DNA from: Sphingobium sp. CCH11-B1
GTDB lineage: Bacteria > Pseudomonadota > Alphaproteobacteria > Sphingomonadales > Sphingomonadaceae
Direction: 5' to 3'
DNA length: 38,942 nt
Assembly: GCF_001556865.1 (NCBI RefSeq)
Contig: NZ_LSJY01000108.1
Coordinates: 1-38,942, forward strand
This document shows positions 7,910-18,660 of the stretch, one piece after another. The first letter of the stretch is position 1; each line of letters opens with the position of its first letter. The notes beneath the pieces are model-generated. The model was not told the origin of the DNA. It was given only the letters and a program-made list of their open reading frames with translations, and did no database searches. The translations under genes and the position numbers were made by a program.

Positions 7910-8271
7910 TTCTGGTCGATCTGGTCCCCAAACCCTGCTTCACGGAGCCTTTGTCCCCAATCTGGACGGCAATTCCGGGCCCGAATGCAATCAACCTCGC
8001 CCACATGCATCGCATCCATCATCCGGGCAAATTCGTCCTCGGTTTCAGGTTGTCGCGCCACGTAGCAATGGGAATCGCTGCCATCAGCGAGCCAAGCCAA
8101 TAGATCTGGCGCAACGTCCTCCCAGACGCCGCAACTGATGCAACAGCCATCCTCGACGTAGAAGGTGCCCGGAACATTGGCGGGGTGGGGCGGACGGGGC
8201 ACGTAAGCGGATGCCTCCGCCTTTGGCGGGGTGAACCGCCGGAGCAGCCCACCCAACCAACGCGCAATCAA
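7906..8271 (-). CDS. degenerate ferredoxin-like protein
   Basis: A protein of up to 121 residues. FYVEDGCCISCGVWEDVAPDLL (37-58) resembles single-cluster ferredoxins (D-x-C-I-x-C-G-x-C...APE), but the expected third Cys is Trp50 and an extra Cys43 precedes the first. Other cysteines are C69, C95 and C101. It may bind a reduced cluster, zinc or nothing. The start is uncertain: the frame opens with TTG at 8271, only 12 bases after the thiC stop, and no ATG occurs in the N-terminal half. That position suggests co-transcription with thiC. The 3' end overlaps the toxin-antitoxin promoter. Confidence 0.6.
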   Translation of the reverse strand: MIARWLGGLLRRFTPPKAEASAYVPRPPHPANVPGTFYVEDGCCISCGVWEDVAPDLLAWLADGSDSHCYVARQPETEDEFARMMDAMHVGEVDCIRARNCRPDWGQRLREAGFGDQIDQN

Positions 8272-8283
8272 AGCACGCGCATG

Positions 8284-10696
<2,413 letters not shown>

Positions 10697-10700
10697 CGAT

Positions 10701-12803
10701 ATGAAGAAGAGGATTTTCGCCTTGGTTTCCGCTGCCCTCCTGACTGGCGCCGGCGCGCCCGATCCCACCGTTTCGGCGGACGATCCGTTCGTGTGGCTGG
10801 AAGACTGGACCGGGCCGCGCGCGATGCAGTGGGTGGAGGCGGAGAACAAGGCGACGCTGGCCGCGTTCGAGGGCGATCGCCGTTATGCCGGCTATTATAA
10901 GGACGCGCTCGCCATCGCGTCGGCCAAGGACCGGATCGCCATGCCGATGCTGATCCATGGGCGCGTCTATAATTTCTGGCGCGATGCCGATCATCCGCAG
11001 GGCATATGGCGCTGGACGACAGAGGCGGACTACGCGACCGCCGCGCCGCGATGGACCACGGTGCTGGACCTCGATGCCCTGTCCAAGGCCGAGGGCAAGA
11101 AATGGGTATGGAAGGGGGCGAGCATCCTCGACCCCGAGGAGCGGCTTGCGCTGCTCAACCTGTCGGACGGCGGCGAGGACGCGGTGACGCTGCGCGAGTT
11201 CGACCTGGAGGCGGGGCAGTTCGTGAAGGGCGGCTTCGACGTGCCCACCTCCAAGCAGAATGAGGCGTGGCTGGACGGCGACACGCTGCTGCTGGCGCGG
11301 GACTGGGGCGAGGGGACGATGACGAAGTCGGGCTATCCCTTCGTCGTCAAGGCGCTGAAGCGCGGCCAGCCCTTGTCGGCGGCGCAGGAAGTCTATCGCG
11401 GGGCGGCGAGCGATCAGGTGGGCGTCTATCCCAGCATCGTGTCGGACGGAGCGGGCAACCGCGCCGCCATCCTCTACCGGGGCGTCACCTTCTTCACCAA
11501 CGAAACGTCATTGGTGACGCCGCAGGGCGTCAAGAAGCTGCCGCTGCCCGCCAAGAGCAATGTGCAGGGCATGGTGGACGGACAGGTGCTGATCCAGACC
11601 AGCCAGGAGTGGACGAGCGGCGGCGTCACCGTGCCGAGCGGCGCGCTGGCGGCGGTGCCGCTCAAGGCGCTGCAGTCGGGCGAGACGCTGAGGCCCCAGA
11701 TCCTGTTCGCACCGACGCCGCGCCAGTCGATCGACAGCGTGTCGGCGACGAAGGACCATGTCATCCTGGCCTACAACGACAATGTGCGCGGACGGGTGAT
11801 GGTGCTGACGCCCGGAACCGGCGGATGGACGAGCAAGGCCGTGGCCTTGCCCGATAATGCGACGATCGGCATCGCCACCGCGACCGACAAGAGCGACAAG
11901 GCCTATCTGTCGGTCGCGGGATTCCTGGCGCCGACGACGCTCTGGTCGCTGGACGCCGCGAACCCCGATCCGGTGCAGGTGAAGGCCATGCCCGCACGGT
12001 TCGACGCGAGCGGCCTGGTGGTCGAGCAGCATGAAGCGACATCCACCGACGGGACGAAGATCCCCTATTTCATCGTCCATGCCAGGACCATGAAGAAGGA
12101 TGGGTCCACGCCCACCATCATGACCGCCTATGGCGGGTTCGAGGTGCCGATGACGCCCAGCTACGCCGCGATCACCGGCAAGCTGTGGCTGGAACGGGGC
12201 AACAGCTTCGTCCTTGCCAACATTCGCGGCGGCGGCGAGTTCGGCCCGGCCTGGCACGAGGCGGGGCTGAAGACGAAGCGGCAGATCATCTATGACGATT
12301 TCGCCGCCGTGGCGAAGGACATTTTTGCCCGCAAACTGTCTTCGCCCGCCAAATTCGGCATCTATGGCGGGTCCAATGGCGGGTTGCTGATGGGGGTGGA
12401 GTTCAACCAGCATCCCGACCTCTGGAACGCGGTGACGATCCAGGTGCCCTTGCTGGACATGATCCGCTACGAACAGATTGCGGCCGGCGCGTCCTGGGTG
12501 GATGAATATGGCAGCGTGTCGGTGCCGGAGGAGAAGGCGTTCCTCGAAAAGATTTCGCCCTACGCCAATATCCGCAAGGGCGTGAATTATCCCCCGCCCT
12601 ATATCTGGACCACCACCAAGGATGACCGGGTGGGGCCGCAACATGCGCGCAAGTTCGCCGCGCGCCTCAAGGACTATGGCATTCCCTATTATTTCTACGA
12701 GGACACCGCCGGCGGCCATTCGGGCGATGCCGACATCGCTCAGGGGGCGCGGCTGCAGGCGATGCAGATGGTCTATTTCAGCCAGCGGCTGGAGGGGAAA
12801 TAG
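10701..12803 (+). CDS. exported prolyl oligopeptidase-family serine peptidase (S9A)
   Basis: A 700-residue S9 peptidase with a Sec-type signal peptide (MKKRIFALVSAALLTGAGA), so it acts in the periplasm or outside the cell. The N-terminal segment DPFVWLEDWTGPRAMQWVEAE is the usual start of the family, a beta-propeller follows, and the hydrolase domain has S558 (YGGSNGG), an Asp at 641 or 642 (KDDRV) and H673 (GGHSG). These are close to the porcine enzyme's 554/641/680. It should cut proline-containing oligopeptides. With the cytosolic oligopeptidase B and aminopeptidase P about 8 kb away, it could supply peptides for uptake. It is preceded at 4 bases by a small membrane protein gene. Confidence 0.9.
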   Translation: MKKRIFALVSAALLTGAGAPDPTVSADDPFVWLEDWTGPRAMQWVEAENKATLAAFEGDRRYAGYYKDALAIASAKDRIAMPMLIHGRVYNFWRDADHPQGIWRWTTEADYATAAPRWTTVLDLDALSKAEGKKWVWKGASILDPEERLALLNLSDGGEDAVTLREFDLEAGQFVKGGFDVPTSKQNEAWLDGDTLLLARDWGEGTMTKSGYPFVVKALKRGQPLSAAQEVYRGAASDQVGVYPSIVSDGAGNRAAILYRGVTFFTNETSLVTPQGVKKLPLPAKSNVQGMVDGQVLIQTSQEWTSGGVTVPSGALAAVPLKALQSGETLRPQILFAPTPRQSIDSVSATKDHVILAYNDNVRGRVMVLTPGTGGWTSKAVALPDNATIGIATATDKSDKAYLSVAGFLAPTTLWSLDAANPDPVQVKAMPARFDASGLVVEQHEATSTDGTKIPYFIVHARTMKKDGSTPTIMTAYGGFEVPMTPSYAAITGKLWLERGNSFVLANIRGGGEFGPAWHEAGLKTKRQIIYDDFAAVAKDIFARKLSSPAKFGIYGGSNGGLLMGVEFNQHPDLWNAVTIQVPLLDMIRYEQIAAGASWVDEYGSVSVPEEKAFLEKISPYANIRKGVNYPPPYIWTTTKDDRVGPQHARKFAARLKDYGIPYYFYEDTAGGHSGDADIAQGARLQAMQMVYFSQRLEGK

Positions 12804-12843
12804 CGGTCTATGCGACCCGGCGGCGGTCGGTGAGCTGACTTTT

Positions 12844-12859
12844 CGATCGACGGCGATCG
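12844..12859. repeat. small palindromic hairpin between convergent genes
   Basis: CGATCG-ACGG-CGATCG lies in the 69-base gap between the prolyl oligopeptidase stop and the convergent cupin gene stop. It could form a short hairpin in transcripts from either side, but T-runs are short and termination is only a possibility. Confidence 0.35.
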
Positions 12860-12872
12860 TTATCCGCAGGCG

Positions 12873-13382
12873 CTATTTGCCGGCGGGTATTTTGGTGCCA
12901 AGCAGGATCAGCGTCTCGCCGCTGATGCCGAACCAGTGCGGCACGCCGGCAGGGATGAGCAGGACGTCTCCGGGGCCGAGCACGCGGGTAGCGCCGCCCT
13001 CGATCCGGCTTCCTTCCACCAGGCCCGGCCTTTTGGTCGTGGCGTCGACCAGGGCACCGCCCGAAACCAGCGTGCCACGCCCTTCAAGCACGGTCGCATA
13101 TTCGATTTCGGCCGGATGGACCGCGGGTCGGCCCGGCTTCTTCCATATCTCGATCGCGGCGACGGTCGCGCCGTCGCGAACGAGCGGCCGCCACATGAAG
13201 CCCTGATCGGGTTTCATATCGGCAAGCATGGCGGATATCTGCGCCCTTACGTCGGCGCTGCTCGCAAAGTCCTTCGCGCTTTCCGCGCCGGCGCCGCCCG
13301 TCTGCGCCGATGCGCTCGCGCAGGAGAGAAGGGCAAGCGGCAGGATCATGCCGCCCAACAGGAACGTGCCGCGCATCTTCAT
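12873..13382 (-). CDS. exported cupin-domain protein
   Basis: A 169-residue protein with an N-terminal signal segment (about 1-27, MKMRGTFLLGGMILPLALLS then CASASAQ). The cysteine after LLS makes a lipoprotein possible. The C-terminal part (about 80-165) is a single cupin barrel. Motif 1 (HPAEIEYATVLEGRG) keeps one His and a Glu, and motif 2 (GDVLLIPAGVPHWF) keeps its His, so a metal site with fewer ligands than usual is possible. Substrate unknown. The ATG at 13382 follows a GGGAGA ribosome site; an ATG six codons earlier is less likely. Convergent with the prolyl oligopeptidase gene. Confidence 0.8.
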   Translation of the reverse strand: MKMRGTFLLGGMILPLALLSCASASAQTGGAGAESAKDFASSADVRAQISAMLADMKPDQGFMWRPLVRDGATVAAIEIWKKPGRPAVHPAEIEYATVLEGRGTLVSGGALVDATTKRPGLVEGSRIEGGATRVLGPGDVLLIPAGVPHWFGISGETLILLGTKIPAGK

Positions 13383-13463
13383 CCCGTCTCTCCCGCACAT
13401 GCATGGCCGTGATCGCCAGCGACGTTATCAAGAAGGTGATGCCACAGGCGGACGATATTGCAA

Positions 13464-13655
13464 CTAAGACGAAAGCAGGACTACCGGCTTCTTGCGCACC
13501 CACCAAGCGCAATAATCATTGCCAAATTCCCGTGTCCGCCCCATCCTGGCGGGCATGGGCAGCATGAGCATATCGTGCCAGAGGCGCTGAAGAGCTTCGT
13601 GGGTCGACAGGTCGCGGACGGCGAACGTGCCCGATAGGTTCGATACCATGCGCAT
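13464..13655 (-). CDS. possible small protein, 63 residues, doubtful
   Basis: An open frame in the 265-base gap between the divergent cupin and lactonase genes. It is Met- and Trp-rich (HDMLMLPMPARMGR) and ends in KKPVVLLSS. Its first codons overlap the lactonase start antisense, and no ribosome site is obvious. The lower GC of 13440-13520 suggests this stretch is simply promoter. I do not recognise a family. Listed only because the gap holds nothing else. Confidence 0.25.
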   Translation of the reverse strand: MRMVSNLSGTFAVRDLSTHEALQRLWHDMLMLPMPARMGRTREFGNDYCAWWVRKKPVVLLSS

Positions 13656-14793
13656 CGCGCGCCGCGCGCTCCTTGCCCTGATGCTCGGCGCCCCGGCAGC
13701 GCGCTTTGCCCCGCTGCGCGCCGCTACCAGGGGTGTCGTGCGCGTCTATATCGGCACGCAGGGGGACGCGCCGCAGACAGGGTGGTTCGATCCTGCCTCC
13801 GGCCGGATCCTGCTTGATCCCGCCCCGGCGAGCATCGCGCGGCCAAGCTGGATCATACGTCACGCGCACCGCCCCATCCTCTATGTAGCGAGCGAGGTCG
13901 GAGGCGACGGCGCGCAGCATGGCAGCATCTTCGCCCTGCGCGCCGATCCCGCGACAGGGGCGCTCGCCACCCTGTCGCAGGTGGACGCGGGCGGTGGCGG
14001 CACGGCCCATCTGTCGGTGGATGGCCGATCCATGACGCTGTTCGCCGCCAACTATGGCGCGGGATCGGTCGCCAGCTTTCCCATATTGCAGGATGGCAGC
14101 CTCGCGCCCGCCGCCAGCCTCATCGCCGCGAGCGGATCAGGCCCGAGCCCGCGGCAGACGCGGCCCCACGCGCATTGCGTTGCGGTCGATCCCTCTGGCC
14201 GCTTCCTTCTGTCGGCGGACCTGGGGACCGACCGCCTGTATGTCCATCCCTTCGACGGCCCGACCCACCGGATCGTTCAGGACGCACCGGGGGAGGAGCG
14301 TCATTATGCCGCACCGCCCGGCAGCGGGCCGCGCCATTTCGCCTTTCACCCCGATGGTCGCCGTCTCTTCCTGATCAACGAACTGACCGCCGATGTCCAG
14401 ACGCTCGCCTGGGACGCGCGGGCCGGGCGGTTGACGTTGTCGAGCACGGCGTCCGCCAATGGTCCCGATCATCGCGGCGACAGCAGCGCGTCCGAAATAT
14501 TGGTCAGCCGGGATGGTCGCTTCGTCTATGCCGGCAACCGGGCCGAAAACAGCCTGGTCGTCTTCGCCATCGATCAGGCGAGCGGGGGATTGTCCGTCGT
14601 CCAGCGGATCGCATCCGGCGGGGCGGCGCCATGGGCGTTCCAGTTCGACCCCTCCGGCCGCTGGCTGCTCGTCGCCAACCAGAAATCGGATCGGGTCAGC
14701 GTCTTTGCGGTCGACCGGCGCACCGGCCGCCTGCGCGACAGCGGCCAGGCGGCCGAGACATCCCGGCCGGTCAGCATCTGCTTTCTTGCCTGA
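13648..14793 (+). CDS. exported seven-bladed propeller lactonase (6-phosphogluconolactonase/YbhE type)
   Basis: A 381-residue beta-propeller of the lactonase/carboxymuconate cyclase-like family. The N terminus MRIARRALLALMLGAPAARF is a signal peptide with a twin-arginine-like ARRALLAL core, so it is exported. Repeated blade motifs of the form D-P-S-G-R-x-L/W (for example DPSGRFLLSAD, DPSGRWLLVANQ, SRDGRFVYAGN) run through the protein. Export argues against the cytosolic pentose phosphate role and for opening a sugar lactone in the periplasm. It ends 2 bases from the convergent GH1 glycosidase gene. The ATG at 13648 is preferred over one at 13627 because it starts the signal peptide. Confidence 0.85.
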   Translation: MRIARRALLALMLGAPAARFAPLRAATRGVVRVYIGTQGDAPQTGWFDPASGRILLDPAPASIARPSWIIRHAHRPILYVASEVGGDGAQHGSIFALRADPATGALATLSQVDAGGGGTAHLSVDGRSMTLFAANYGAGSVASFPILQDGSLAPAASLIAASGSGPSPRQTRPHAHCVAVDPSGRFLLSADLGTDRLYVHPFDGPTHRIVQDAPGEERHYAAPPGSGPRHFAFHPDGRRLFLINELTADVQTLAWDARAGRLTLSSTASANGPDHRGDSSASEILVSRDGRFVYAGNRAENSLVVFAIDQASGGLSVVQRIASGGAAPWAFQFDPSGRWLLVANQKSDRVSVFAVDRRTGRLRDSGQAAETSRPVSICFLA

Positions 14794-14795
14794 GA

Positions 14796-16247
14796 TCAGA
14801 CCAGCCGGTTGGTCCGCACCAGTTCCCGATACCAGTCGGCCGACAATTTGGGCGTGCGCTTCTGGGTCTTGAAGTCGACATGATGGATGCCGAACAGCTT
14901 GGTATAGCCGTCCTCCCATTCGAAATTGTCCATCAGGCTCCAGACAAAATAGCCCTTGACCGGCAGCCCTTCGCGCGCGGCCCGCTGCAGATGCGTCATA
15001 TAGTTGCGCAGATACATGACCCGGTCGGTGTCATAGACCTTGCCGTCCCCGGCGACCTTGTCGTCCGCCGAGCACCCATTTTCGGAGATGTAGAGCGCCT
15101 TTGGCTTCCACAATTCGCTGATGGCCCTGAGGCCCCAATAGATGACCTCCGGCGTCACATAGAGCCATTTGGACGGCATCCGGGGCGCTTCGCCGGTCAT
15201 GGGCAATATGGTGTAGCCTTCGGGCCTTGACGGATCGGCCCGCACCATCTTGCCGGTATAGACGTTGACCGACAGGAAATCGAGCGGCGCGCCGATCAGC
15301 TTCATGTCGCCGGCCTGCACCCTGGGTGCGTCCTTGCCCTGCGCTGTCAGGTAGGAATCGAGATAGCGCCCCTCCATGATCGCGGTCAGGAACATGGCGT
15401 TGCTGTCGCGCGTCGCCTTCTTGACCGCCTCGATATGATCGGGCGTCTCGATCGCCGGCACGTAGATGGACGGATTTTCGGCCAGGCCGACCAGCGTTCC
15501 GGCCTTCGCATTGGCGCGGATCGCCTGAACGCCAAGGCCATGGGCAAGGACGCCATGATGGCGGACCTGGTTGGCTTCCTTCTGCGGCAGCTTGAGGCCC
15601 GGCGCCTTGCCGCCGGTCAGATAGCCCAGATCGGTAAAGCATAGCAGTTCGTTCACCGTCATGAACTGCCGCACCCGGTCGCTCAGCCGGCCAGCCATGA
15701 AGGCGGCATAATCCCCGAAGGCATAGGCGGTGTCGCGGTTCTGCCAGCCGCCCGGCAAGGCGGCTGGCAGATCCCAGTGGAAGAGGGTGACGTGCGGCGT
15801 GATGCCGGCCGCCAGGAGAGCATCGACCAGGCGATTATAATAATCCACGCCCTTCTGGTTGGGCGTCCCGCGTCCGTCGGGAAAGATGCGCGACCAGGCG
15901 ATGGAGAAGCGATAGGCCTTGACCCCGAGCGCTTTCAGCAAGGCGATATCTTCGGGATAGCGGTGATAGCTGTCGCACGCGACATCGCCGGTGTCGCCGT
16001 TGGCGACCCGGCCGGGCGTGTGGGAGAAAATGTCCCAGACCGTGGGGCCGCGGCCATCCTCCTTCGCTGCGCCCTCGATCTGATAGGAAGCGGTGGCGCA
16101 CCCCCAGAGGAAATCGGGCGGGAAGGACAAGTCGCCCGCAGCCGGAGCGGCGGACGCCGTCTGCGCGCCAGCGGTAGCGGGCAGGGTCGCGCCCAACGCC
16201 GCTGCGCCCAGACCCAGTCCCAATTCGCGGCGGTTGATTCCGGTCAT
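14796..16247 (-). CDS. exported GH1 beta-glycosidase
   Basis: A 483-residue family 1 glycoside hydrolase, probably a beta-glucosidase. A twin-arginine signal (INRRELGLGLGAAALGATLP) precedes the classic FPPDFLWGCATASYQIEGA start of the TIM barrel. The acid/base Glu is E200 in TVNE and the nucleophile is E389 in YISENG. The usual NEP after the acid/base is NEL here. The C-terminal VWSLMDNFEWEDGY is intact. It retains glycosides with a beta-linked terminal sugar and acts in the periplasm. It starts 13 bases after the GH31 stop, so the two are one transcript. A GGGAGCAGGA ribosome site precedes the ATG. Confidence 0.93.
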   Translation of the reverse strand: MTGINRRELGLGLGAAALGATLPATAGAQTASAAPAAGDLSFPPDFLWGCATASYQIEGAAKEDGRGPTVWDIFSHTPGRVANGDTGDVACDSYHRYPEDIALLKALGVKAYRFSIAWSRIFPDGRGTPNQKGVDYYNRLVDALLAAGITPHVTLFHWDLPAALPGGWQNRDTAYAFGDYAAFMAGRLSDRVRQFMTVNELLCFTDLGYLTGGKAPGLKLPQKEANQVRHHGVLAHGLGVQAIRANAKAGTLVGLAENPSIYVPAIETPDHIEAVKKATRDSNAMFLTAIMEGRYLDSYLTAQGKDAPRVQAGDMKLIGAPLDFLSVNVYTGKMVRADPSRPEGYTILPMTGEAPRMPSKWLYVTPEVIYWGLRAISELWKPKALYISENGCSADDKVAGDGKVYDTDRVMYLRNYMTHLQRAAREGLPVKGYFVWSLMDNFEWEDGYTKLFGIHHVDFKTQKRTPKLSADWYRELVRTNRLV

Positions 16248-16260
16248 GCCGTCCTGCTCC

Positions 16261-18579
16261 CTATTGGCCCATGATCCGCACGAGGCCCGTCACGGCCTGC
16301 CCGGTCGGCAATTTCGTTTTGCTTGTCAGCGTTCTGGCGCGGTCGTCCCAGACCAGTTCCGCCTTTCTGCCGCCCTGGCGATAGGCATTGGTCGTCCCGT
16401 CATCATCATAGAGGGTGAAGCGCGTATCCGCGCCGGGATAGACGCGGATGCTTTCGATCGGCTGCTGTTCCGCCAGGCTCTTCACGGCCGCGCCCATCGG
16501 CACGATCGATCCCGCCTTCACAAACAGCGGCATGCGCTGGATCGGCGCATCGACTTCGACCGTCTGCCCGCCCGCGAACCGCTGGTTCGTCCAGTAATCG
16601 TACCAGGCCGTGCCCGCGGGCAGATAGACGGTTCGCTTCGTCTGGCCCTGCTCCGTCACCGGGGCGACGAGGAAAGCCGGCCCGAACATATATTGATCCC
16701 CTATTCCCGCCACCTTGGGATCGTTCGGGAAGTCCATGAACAGCGCCCGCATGAACGGAGCGCCGCTTTCATAGGTGTGTCGGCCAAGCGCATAGATATA
16801 GGGGATGAGGGCGTAGCGCAGCCGCAGCCATTCAGCGAGGATCGGCTCGGCCGCCTTGCCATAGTCCCACAGCGCCGTGCCCGGCCGCTGCCCGTGGATG
16901 CGCAATGTCGGCGTGAAGACGCTATACTGGAACCAGCGGACGAAAAGCTCGGGATAGTCGGCATAATCGGCGCTCATGGCGGTCGCGCCTGCCGGATCGA
17001 CCAGGACCGGGCGCTGCGCCTTCGGCCCGTTGGGCCACTGCCACCCGCCAATGTCGCTCCCCCAATAGGCAAGGCCGGTCGCGGTGAAGTTGAGGCCGGT
17101 CGGCACCTGGCGGCGCAGGGCGTCCCATGTCGAATAAACGTCGGACGACCAGAACAGGCCGCCCGTACGCTGCGAGCCCAGATAGGCCGCGCGGGCCAGG
17201 ATCATGTTGCGGAAGGTCGGGCGGTCCCGCGCGGACCCTTCCGCCACGCCGGACGTGTGCACCAGCGGATAGAGATTATGGTAGCGGTCGCCCGAGCCGC
17301 GCGCATACCAGTAGCCGTCCGGGATCAGGTCCGGCTCGGTTTCGTCCAGCCACAGCCAGTCGAAGCCCTGGGAAAGGATGTTGTCGCGAACCGTGCCCCA
17401 GAACCATTGCCGCGCGTCGACATTGGTGCTGTCGAGCAGTGCGCCGGCGCGGTCGTAGCGCATCGGCAGGCCGTCGATCGGATTGCCGTCCTTGTCGTGC
17501 AGCAGCCAGCCCCTGGTCGCCAGCATGTCGAAATAACGGGATTCGCGTTCGAAGCGTGGCCAGACGCTGATGATGGAACGCATGCCCATCGATTTCAGCG
17601 TATCGTTCATCCCCTTGGGATCGGGGAAATAGGTGCGATCGATGTCGATCTGCCCCATGCGGGTCCAGTAGAACCAGTCGAGCACCATCACGTCGAGCGG
17701 CAGGCCGCGCTGGCGATAGCCCTTGGCGATGTCGAGCAGTTCCTGCTGGCTTTCATAGCGCGCCTTGCTCTGGATCAGGCCGAAGCCGGCCTTGGGCGGC
17801 AACGGCGTCGCTCCGGTCAGACGGGCGTAGCCGGCGTAGAGGTCGTCGGTCGTCTTGCCCGTGATCACAAAGAAGGACACGCGTTCGCCGACCTGGCTTT
17901 GCCAGCGGGTCGCCGAATGAAGGCCCGGCCATATGAGCGTGCGGGCCGGATTGTCCCAGACGATGCCGTAGCCCCTGTTGGTGACCATGAAGGGGACGCA
18001 AACCGTTTCGCCCGCCGGTGCGTCATAATGATGCTGGCAATCGATCTGCCGGCCACGCAGGTCCAGGACGCCTTCCTGATTTTGCCCCAGGCCGTAATAA
18101 TGTTCGTCGGCAGGGGAATCGAAGGTGGCGCCGACCTTGAAGGTCTTTTCGCCGTTCACCGTGACGGGCGCCATTTCCCAGCCGGTCATCTTCGTCAGCA
18201 GTCCGCCGCTGGCGTCCTGGACGGAAAGGCTGACCGGCGGCAGGGACGGGGCGAAATAGCGCTCCATTTGCGTGGGCGCCTTGGGCCAGGGCTTGGCGTC
18301 CACGGTCAACGTCAAAGCCGAAGACGTGAAGATGTCGCCACTTGCGTCGGTGCGGTGGCTCCAGCCGGCGGCATCCGCCTTCGCGATCGGGCCGTCGCCC
18401 GGCGGCGCCTCTGCCAGCGCCTTGTCCAGCGCGATGGTGACGCGCACGATGTTGGGCGCATAGGGTTCGATGGCGATGCGGCTTCCATTGCGGTCGAGCA
18501 GGGCCATGGGTTCCGCCAGCGCCGGACTTGCGCCCGCAAGGCAAGCGATGGCCGCCGCCGTGATCTTCAATCCCGTCAT
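16261..18579 (-). CDS. exported GH31 alpha-glycosidase (alpha-glucosidase or alpha-xylosidase)
   Basis: A 772-residue family 31 enzyme with a Sec signal peptide (MTGLKITAAAIACLAGASPALA). An N-terminal beta domain (about 30-260) precedes the TIM barrel. D412 in LDETEPD is the nucleophile and D480 in FWSSD the likely acid/base. YWGSDIGGW and the DUF5110-like C terminus (IRVYPGADTRFTLYDDDG) complete the family pattern. The DETEPD form is nearer to Cellvibrio-type alpha-xylosidase or transglucosylase enzymes (D-A-S-E-P-D) than to the W-x-D-M-N-E alpha-glucosidases. This is from memory, so specificity is open. It is the middle gene of an esterase-GH31-GH1 unit, with a GGGGGAG ribosome site before its ATG. 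Confidence 0.92.
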   Translation of the reverse strand: MTGLKITAAAIACLAGASPALAEPMALLDRNGSRIAIEPYAPNIVRVTIALDKALAEAPPGDGPIAKADAAGWSHRTDASGDIFTSSALTLTVDAKPWPKAPTQMERYFAPSLPPVSLSVQDASGGLLTKMTGWEMAPVTVNGEKTFKVGATFDSPADEHYYGLGQNQEGVLDLRGRQIDCQHHYDAPAGETVCVPFMVTNRGYGIVWDNPARTLIWPGLHSATRWQSQVGERVSFFVITGKTTDDLYAGYARLTGATPLPPKAGFGLIQSKARYESQQELLDIAKGYRQRGLPLDVMVLDWFYWTRMGQIDIDRTYFPDPKGMNDTLKSMGMRSIISVWPRFERESRYFDMLATRGWLLHDKDGNPIDGLPMRYDRAGALLDSTNVDARQWFWGTVRDNILSQGFDWLWLDETEPDLIPDGYWYARGSGDRYHNLYPLVHTSGVAEGSARDRPTFRNMILARAAYLGSQRTGGLFWSSDVYSTWDALRRQVPTGLNFTATGLAYWGSDIGGWQWPNGPKAQRPVLVDPAGATAMSADYADYPELFVRWFQYSVFTPTLRIHGQRPGTALWDYGKAAEPILAEWLRLRYALIPYIYALGRHTYESGAPFMRALFMDFPNDPKVAGIGDQYMFGPAFLVAPVTEQGQTKRTVYLPAGTAWYDYWTNQRFAGGQTVEVDAPIQRMPLFVKAGSIVPMGAAVKSLAEQQPIESIRVYPGADTRFTLYDDDGTTNAYRQGGRKAELVWDDRARTLTSKTKLPTGQAVTGLVRIMGQ

Positions 18580-18660
18580 TGTTTCACTCCCCCAGCCTGG
18601 GCGCCTCCAACCGATCTTGCCGGTTGAAGCGGCATGCGCCAGTGCGCCTAAAGTCGTAGA

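Noticed and set aside
16093..18627. 844-codon open frame antisense to the GH31 gene
   Set aside because: Its translation is Arg/His/Gly-rich with no domain, and it mirrors a strongly supported GH31 gene. In high-GC DNA the third-position bias opens long antisense frames.
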